This document shows, piece by piece, positions 1-3,709 of a stretch of DNA of 5,065 bases. The notes below the pieces were generated by a model. That model was not told the DNA's origin and did not search any database. It saw only the letters and a program-made list of their open reading frames with translations. Each line of letters starts with the position of its first letter. Positions within the stretch are counted from its first letter, which is position 1. Both the position numbers and the translations under genes were made by a program. The DNA comes from Chloroflexota bacterium (lineage in GTDB: Bacteria; Chloroflexota; Dehalococcoidia; SM23-28-2; RBG-16-64-32). Location of the stretch: positions 1 through 5,065 of the forward strand of contig JADFKG010000143.1 in NCBI GenBank assembly GCA_022565075.1, given 5' to 3'.

Positions 1-23
1 GAGCGCGCCAGAGCGCATGTAGC

Positions 24-836
24 GTGGCCGATCTGCCAGCCGCGAAATCAGGAGCGTCGGCGCTGGATGTCGCCCGGCAGGCAGCGCGTGCGGCGGCGGA
101 GATCATGCTCGCCGCCTACAAGCTCCCCGTCGAGAAGACCGTCAAGAGCCGCGGCAACTTCCTCACGAAGACCGACCTCGAATGCGAGAAAGCCGCGCTG
201 GCGATCCTGGCCGCGGAGTATCCGGGAGTGCCGGTCCTTGCCGAGGAGACGTCGGCGGCGGTGGGCGACTGGCGGAGCGGCCTCCTCTGGGTGGTTGACC
301 CGATCGACGGCACGGCAAACTTCGCGCGTGGCATCCCCACATTCGCGTTCAACATCGCCCTCTGTAGCGACGGCGAGCCAGTCCTCGGGCTGACGCTGCA
401 GCCGGTGACCTCCGACGAGTTCGTCGGCGTCGTCGGCCAGGGCCTGACCGTTAACGGCCAGCCGGCGCAGGTCTCCAGCGTCGAGACGATGAGCGAGTGC
501 CTTACGGGATTCGGCCTCGGCTACCAGTACGATCGCTCGAAGCTGATCCTCGGTCTCCTGGCAGACATCTGGCCGGGCCTGCAGATGTTGCAGAACGTCG
601 GCAGCGCGGCGATCGCGTTAGCCTACGTCGCCAGCGGCCGCTTCGACCTGTTTGTGCACAGCTTCCTCGGGCCGTGGGACGTGGCGGCCGGCCTCGCTCA
701 GGTGCGCGCCGCCGGCGGTCTGGCCCTCGACCGCGCGGGCGAGCACGCGACGATCTTCAGCGAGGGCCTCGTGGCGGGCGCGCCCGGCCCGGTGCGAGAG
801 TTCGTCGCCGCGACGAAAGACCGTCCCTGGCGCTAG
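24..836 (+). CDS. Inositol-monophosphatase-family sugar/nucleotide phosphatase
   Basis: A 270-residue protein of the Mg2+-dependent IMPase/FBPase-like superfamily, which hydrolyses phosphate monoesters such as inositol-1-phosphate, histidinol phosphate, PAP or fructose-1,6-bisphosphate. Family landmarks appear in order: the KSRGNFLTKTDLECE segment (41-55), metal ligands E74-E75 in LAEE, the DPIDGTANF motif with D92 and D95, the GSAAIALAYVASGRFD helix (193-208), and WDVAAG with D219. All expected metal-binding acids are present and the length is normal for the family, so it should be an active cytosolic enzyme. The start is GTG at 24. The frame is open to the window edge, but no start codon lies upstream in it and family similarity begins near residue 13. 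No strong ribosome binding site is visible. A TAG in another frame ends at 22, so an upstream gene could finish there and be coupled to this one. The substrate cannot be decided from the sequence or neighbours; HisN-, CysQ- or SuhB-like roles are all possible. Confidence 0.93.
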   Translation: MADLPAAKSGASALDVARQAARAAAEIMLAAYKLPVEKTVKSRGNFLTKTDLECEKAALAILAAEYPGVPVLAEETSAAVGDWRSGLLWVVDPIDGTANFARGIPTFAFNIALCSDGEPVLGLTLQPVTSDEFVGVVGQGLTVNGQPAQVSSVETMSECLTGFGLGYQYDRSKLILGLLADIWPGLQMLQNVGSAAIALAYVASGRFDLFVHSFLGPWDVAAGLAQVRAAGGLALDRAGEHATIFSEGLVAGAPGPVREFVAATKDRPWR

Positions 837-846
837 GCGCTCTCGG

Positions 847-1383
847 CTAAGCGTCCCAGCTGCGCATCACTCTGTAGAGCGGCACCGGCTCCGGGATGCC
901 CTTCATGATCGTCGGGCCGATCTCCTCGAACACCACCCCGTCTAGCGGGGCCTCGATCTGCGCGGTGCACGCCTCAGAGACGAGCACTTCGCCCGGCGCG
1001 GCGAGATCGACGATGCGCGCCGCCACGTTAACGTCGTGACCGATGAAGTCGCTGCCACGCAGGACCGGCCTTCCGAAGTGAATGCCGATCCGCACCCAGA
1101 GCGGTTCGTCGTCTTCTCCCGATGCCTCCTCGAACCGCTCCTGCAGCGCGATAGACACTTGCACCGCATCCAGCGCCTCGTCGAACCACAGCATCATCCC
1201 GTCGCCCAGGTTCTTGACGATGCGCCCGCTGTCCCCCATCTCTTCGAGGACGAGCCTCTCTTGCAGATCGAGCAGCGAAAGGGCGGCGGCGTCGCCGCGC
1301 AGCGCAGTGAACTCGGTGAACCCGCTCAGGTCCGTGAACACGATCGTGCCCTCGCGGGTCTCGATCGCGGCCGCCGGGGTCAT
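847..1383 (-). CDS. Stand-alone class III adenylate/guanylate cyclase
   Basis: A 178-residue protein consisting of little more than one class III nucleotidyl cyclase catalytic domain, which converts ATP (or GTP) to the cyclic 3',5'-nucleotide and pyrophosphate as a homodimer. The full canonical set is visible: metal aspartates D18 (FTDLSGFT) and D61 (KNLGDG), adenine-selecting K57 and D112 (SDFIGHDVN), and transition-state residues N119 and R123 (VNVAARI). The spacings K57-D61 (4), D112-N119 (7) and N119-R123 (4) match the well-studied mycobacterial enzyme Rv1625c. The C-terminus (GPTIMKGIPEPVPLYRV) is the usual end of this domain family. There is no transmembrane, HAMP, PAS or other sensor region, so regulation must come from a partner or from expression. 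The ATG at 1383 overlaps the stop of the DUF4097-like gene by ATGA. A purine-rich GAAGAGGG abuts the start too closely to be an ideal ribosome site, which favours translational coupling. The K/D pair favours ATP; activity itself is inferred. Confidence 0.93.
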   Translation of the reverse strand: MTPAAAIETREGTIVFTDLSGFTEFTALRGDAAALSLLDLQERLVLEEMGDSGRIVKNLGDGMMLWFDEALDAVQVSIALQERFEEASGEDDEPLWVRIGIHFGRPVLRGSDFIGHDVNVAARIVDLAAPGEVLVSEACTAQIEAPLDGVVFEEIGPTIMKGIPEPVPLYRVMRSWDA

Positions 1384-2030
1384 CCCTCTTCGACCCGAAT
1401 CGACCCTGATATGGTGCGCGCCCTGATCTGGAAGTCGGAACCCGGCGGCAGGTTGCTCTCCGTCTTTCCGGAGAGCGTCTTCAGGCGCGTGTTCGGATGG
1501 CGGCCGGGGTCGACCGTTACCTCGATCTTGCCGGAGATCGACCGCAGCTCGACGTCTCCCTGACCGGCCGTGCCCACCTCGATGCCGCCACTCATCGTGT
1601 GCGCGCGAACTTCCTTGCCGACCCAGCCGATCTCGATGTGGCCGGTCTTCGTGTTCGCGCGGCAGCGGCCGCCGCAGCGTCCCACCTCCAGGCGCCCGCT
1701 GATGCTGCGGATGTCGACGTCGCCCTCCGTCTCGTCCACCTCGATGTGGCCCGAGACGGTGCTCACTTTCACAGTCCCGAAGCGTCCCTTCAGACTCACG
1801 TGCCCGGAGACTGCGCCCACGGAGACGTTCGTGCCTTCCGGGACGGTGATCTTGAGGTTCGTTGCCCTGGTCCGTGTCTCGACCACGCGCTCGTCGTCGG
1901 AGACCTCTACGCGGCGGTCGCCAGGCTCGATCTCGATGTCCTGAACGTCTTTGGCCTCCACCTCGATGCGGGCGGAGACGGAAAGCACTCGCAGCCGGGC
2001 GCCTTCAGGGAGTGGGAATCGTGTACCCAT
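1380..2030 (-). CDS. DUF4097-like beta-strand repeat protein
   Basis: A 216-residue protein built from repeated (V/I)SG-x-(I/V/L)-x-(V/I) units, the pattern of the DUF4097/putative adhesin family, predicted to fold as a right-handed beta-solenoid. The units begin at residues 74, 92, 110, 128, 146, 165, 186 and 207, plus a degenerate VSARIEV at 18-24. No signal peptide or membrane segment is visible, so a cytoplasmic or membrane-peripheral location is inferred despite the 'adhesin' label. Two cysteines (C119 and C123, in CGGRC) are the only ones in the protein. The opening FPLPEGARLRV is a common family N-terminus and supports the ATG at 2030. Only a weak AGGG precedes that start. Its last codons overlap the cyclase start by ATGA, which suggests the two proteins are made in step and may act together. 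The molecular function of the family is not established; I infer a scaffold or binding role. Confidence 0.88.
   Translation of the reverse strand: MGTRFPLPEGARLRVLSVSARIEVEAKDVQDIEIEPGDRRVEVSDDERVVETRTRATNLKITVPEGTNVSVGAVSGHVSLKGRFGTVKVSTVSGHIEVDETEGDVDIRSISGRLEVGRCGGRCRANTKTGHIEIGWVGKEVRAHTMSGGIEVGTAGQGDVELRSISGKIEVTVDPGRHPNTRLKTLSGKTESNLPPGSDFQIRARTISGSIRVEEG
1392..1811 (-). repeat. Eight SG-type solenoid repeats with an 18-residue register
   Basis: This stretch encodes residues 74-213 of the DUF4097-like protein. Units VSGHVSL, VSGHIEV, ISGRLEV, KTGHIEI and MSGGIEV lie exactly 18 residues apart (74, 92, 110, 128, 146). ISGKIEV, LSGKTES and ISGSIRV follow at steps of 19, 21 and 21. The Ser-Gly pair sits at the same place in each coil (Thr-Gly in the fourth). 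The repeat is at protein level; the DNA of the units is related but not identical. Confidence 0.85.
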
Positions 2031-2039
2031 CGCGACCCT

Positions 2040-2045
2040 AGTTTA
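2040..2045 (-). promoter_or_regulatory. Possible -10 hexamer for the DUF4097-cyclase unit
   Basis: TAAACT on the - strand matches TATAAT at four of six positions, including the key TA...T. Transcription would begin near 2033, only about three bases before the ATG at 2030, giving an almost leaderless mRNA. No recognisable -35 box is present at the right distance, as expected for an activator-dependent promoter. Support is weak because the hexamer is short. Confidence 0.25.
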
Positions 2046-2062
2046 GCCGAGAGGCGGGGTGC

Positions 2063-2081
2063 CCTGTGTGACAGGCGTCAC
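2063..2081. other. Two overlapping, mutually exclusive inverted repeats
   Basis: CCTGT-gtg-ACAGG (2063-2075) and GTGAC-aggc-GTCAC (2068-2081) are each perfect 5-bp stems that share bases, so only one can form at a time. They begin 7 bases past the upstream dehydrogenase stop codon on the - strand. There is no T-tract after them, so an intrinsic terminator is not supported. The second stem is also the core of the CRP-like site. Confidence 0.4.
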
Positions 2082-2082
2082 G
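2067..2082 (-). promoter_or_regulatory. Candidate CRP/FNR-family operator
   Basis: Read on the - strand this is CGTGACGCCTGTCACA, matching the cAMP-receptor-protein consensus TGTGA-N6-TCACA at 9 of 10 defined positions. It lies in the 57-base gap between the dehydrogenase stop (2088) and the DUF4097-like start (2030), ahead of a two-gene unit that encodes a cyclase. Palindrome, spacer length and position are seen directly; regulation by a CRP-like protein is inferred. It could instead act only as an RNA hairpin, or be chance. Confidence 0.4.
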
Positions 2083-2087
2083 GCGGC

Positions 2088-2164
2088 TCAATCGCGCACG
2101 AGCTGGTATATGCCGTCCGTGTACGAAACTATCAGCAGCTCGCCGTTAGGCAGTTGCGCGAACG
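2088..2164 (-). repeat. 3'-end segment shared by the two dehydrogenase genes (copy A side)
   Basis: Partner of the segment at 3633-3709, about 92% identical and in the same orientation. Recombination between the two would delete one copy and leave a single intact dehydrogenase gene. Confidence 0.8.
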
Positions 2165-3596
2165 ATGAGATGAAGAAGGTTTCATCGGTCAGCTGCACCG
2201 GATCACTGTCATCGGTCGTGTCCACAGCCCAGACACGGCCTGTAGCGTAGTCGGCGTAGACGAACCAGCCGTATAGCTCTGGCATCTCGTCGCCGCGGTA
2301 GACGAAGCCGCCGACCACCGCCAGGCCCTTATCGTGACCGTAGACTGCGCGCGGGTCGATGAAGTCTTTGCCTTCGCACTGCTCGTCGTCCTCCCATACG
2401 GCGAAACCCTCGAAGCAGTCCCAGCCGTAGTTGCCGCCGGCCACGACGTGGTCGACTTCCTCCCACGAACCTTCACCGACGTCGCCGAGCCAGACGTCTC
2501 CGGTCAGACTGTCGATCGTCATCCGCCAGGGATTGCGGAAACCGAGGGCGAATATCTCTTCGCGGGCGCCCGCCACGCCGACGAACGGATTGTCGGGCGG
2601 GATCGCGTACGGCTGCTCCGAAACATCGATACGAATCACCTTGCCCAACAGCCTGTCCAGCTCCTGCGCCGCCTCCAGCGCGTCGCCGCTGAAGCCGCCG
2701 TCACCAAGAGAGAGCATCAGGTAGCCTGCATCGTCGAAGATGATGTGTCCGCCCTGGTGTACCTTGTCGTGCTCCTCAATTGAGATGACCGTCTCCCGGC
2801 TGCTCTCATCGAGGTCCGTTGCGGTCGCCTCGAACCGGGCCAGCACCGTGTCCTCTGGTGCGCCGGGTGTGTAGTAGGCGAAGACCGTGCCGTCCTCTGC
2901 GAAGTCGGGCGAGAAGGCGACTGACAGCAGGCCCTCCTCGTTGTTGTCGAAGTTCACCAGCGAGCTCAAGTCGCCCCACGGCTGAGGTGGAAAGCTGCCG
3001 TCCAGCGAGACGCGGTAGATCAGCCCCGTCTGCAAGACAACGAGCGCCTCGTCCGGCACGCCCGGGATCAGCGCCAGCTCAACCTTGTACTGCCGTGCAG
3101 GTTCAAGGTCATCACCGGTGATGACTGGCGCAAGATGATAGCCGTCCGTCTCCGGAGCGTCCGACGGCAACGGGGTGTCCGAGGGCGTCGCCGTCGGAGT
3201 GCTCGATGGAGTCGCAGGGGCCTCGGTCGCGGTAGCAGTGGGTGCGATCAGCAGATTGCCTATGGCCGCGCACCCTTCGCCCGCCGGTTGTGTCGCGGTT
3301 ATCCCGCCGACGTGGAACAGCAGCGCGAGCGCGTCCGCTTCGTCGACAACCGAATCGCAGTTGACGTCGCCGGACGTCGTAGCGCAACCGGCGACCGGCA
3401 AAACATCGGCGACTAAGCGAATGACCCCCAGCGCGTCGTGCGCATCGATGTCGCCGCTGCAGTCGACGTCGCCCTGAATGCCGCTTCCGGCTAGCGATCG
3501 GTCCGGAGACGATGGCGCAATAGCCAACACGCCCAGCATTGCGAGCACGGCGGCTGACGCCGTCAGCGTTGTTCTGGCGAATGCGGAGTGGGCCAT
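2088..3596 (-). CDS. Secreted PQQ-type sugar dehydrogenase with dockerin-like N-terminus (copy A)
   Basis: A 502-residue exported protein of the glucose/sorbosone dehydrogenase (GSDH) family, six-bladed beta-propellers that oxidise sugars using PQQ. Domains in order: signal peptide (about 1-27, R8 then a hydrophobic run LTASAAVLAMLGVLAIA), two dockerin-like repeats (42-113), a Thr/Pro/Ala linker (114-150), and the propeller (153-500). Propeller landmarks are EEGLLSVAFSPDF (220-232), HQGGH with candidate catalytic H280, LGDGG (297-301), LGKVIRIDV (317-325), FRNPWR (353-358), and GGNYGWDCFEG (387-397). C393 and C407 could form a disulfide, which fits an extracytoplasmic site. Compared with copy B, the NHNGGH motif is VHQGGH and the GDPNENGQ loop is GDALEAAQ, so PQQ or Ca2+ binding may be weakened. 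The ATG at 3596 is chosen because it gives a proper signal peptide, although the ribosome site is weak. It lies 36 bases after copy B, so co-transcription is likely. The true substrate is unknown, as many GSDH homologues are untested. Confidence 0.92.
   Translation of the reverse strand: MAHSAFARTTLTASAAVLAMLGVLAIAPSSPDRSLAGSGIQGDVDCSGDIDAHDALGVIRLVADVLPVAGCATTSGDVNCDSVVDEADALALLFHVGGITATQPAGEGCAAIGNLLIAPTATATEAPATPSSTPTATPSDTPLPSDAPETDGYHLAPVITGDDLEPARQYKVELALIPGVPDEALVVLQTGLIYRVSLDGSFPPQPWGDLSSLVNFDNNEEGLLSVAFSPDFAEDGTVFAYYTPGAPEDTVLARFEATATDLDESSRETVISIEEHDKVHQGGHIIFDDAGYLMLSLGDGGFSGDALEAAQELDRLLGKVIRIDVSEQPYAIPPDNPFVGVAGAREEIFALGFRNPWRMTIDSLTGDVWLGDVGEGSWEEVDHVVAGGNYGWDCFEGFAVWEDDEQCEGKDFIDPRAVYGHDKGLAVVGGFVYRGDEMPELYGWFVYADYATGRVWAVDTTDDSDPVQLTDETFFISSFAQLPNGELLIVSYTDGIYQLVRD
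3147..3257 (-). other. Low-complexity Thr/Pro/Ala/Ser linker (copy A)
   Basis: Encodes residues 114-150, dominated by Thr, Pro, Ala and Ser with units such as TATATEAPATP and TPTATPSDTP. It separates the dockerin-like pair from the propeller and is expected to be an extended, possibly glycosylated, secreted-protein tether. Confidence 0.75.
3258..3473 (-). other. Dockerin-like Ca2+-binding repeat pair (copy A)
   Basis: Encodes residues 42-113. Two loops, GDVDCSGDIDAHDAL (42-56) and GDVNCDSVVDEADAL (76-90), follow the dockerin type I pattern of alternating Asp/Asn ligands and then a hydrophobic helix. Each unit has one Cys in the loop (C46, C80) and one after its helix (C71, C109), suggesting two internal disulfides. 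Repeat 2 lacks the Gly normally following the loop Asp (DSV in place of DGx). Confidence 0.75.
3553..3567. repeat. Perfect inverted repeat inside the signal-peptide codons
   Basis: GCTGAC-gcc-GTCAGC is a 6-bp stem with a 3-base loop. It lies 30-44 bases into the copy A reading frame (residues about 10-15). A hairpin this close to the start could slow translation of the signal peptide, but chance in GC-rich codons is equally plausible. Confidence 0.35.
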
Positions 3597-3632
3597 ACGC
3601 TCAATCTTAACTGCTCCGGGATGAGATCAGGT

Positions 3633-3709
3633 TCAATCGCGCGCGAGCTGGTACATGCCGTCCGTGTACGAGACGATCAGCAGCTCGCCGTTAGGCAGCT
3701 CCGCGAACG
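3633..3709 (-). repeat. 3'-end segment shared by the two dehydrogenase genes (copy B side)
   Basis: The last 77 bases of this gene differ from 2088-2164 at only six positions by direct alignment, with no gaps, and encode nearly the same C-terminus (ELPNGELLIVSYTDGMYQLARD-type). This is a dispersed direct repeat about 1.55 kb apart and the best DNA-level trace of the tandem duplication. Confidence 0.8.

Noticed and set aside
1..22. Possible last seven codons of an upstream + strand gene ending at TAG 20-22
   Set aside because: The frame is consistent with coupling to the GTG at 24, but seven codons cannot be identified or distinguished from chance.
829..842. GGCGCTAGGCGCT near the phosphatase stop as a terminator stem
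   Set aside because: It is a short direct repeat (GGCGCT twice), not an inverted repeat that could form a stable hairpin, and no T-tract follows.
1036..1563. A 175-codon + strand open frame across the cyclase/DUF4097 junction
   Set aside because: It is antisense to two well-supported genes and shows no recognisable domain or ribosome site.
2063..2081. Intrinsic terminator after copy A
   Set aside because: The stems are only 5 bp and no T-run follows on either strand.
1497..2168. A 223-codon + strand open frame
   Set aside because: It is antisense to the DUF4097-like gene; its repeated Asp-Val/His-Leu-Asp pattern is only the mirror of the sense-strand repeats.
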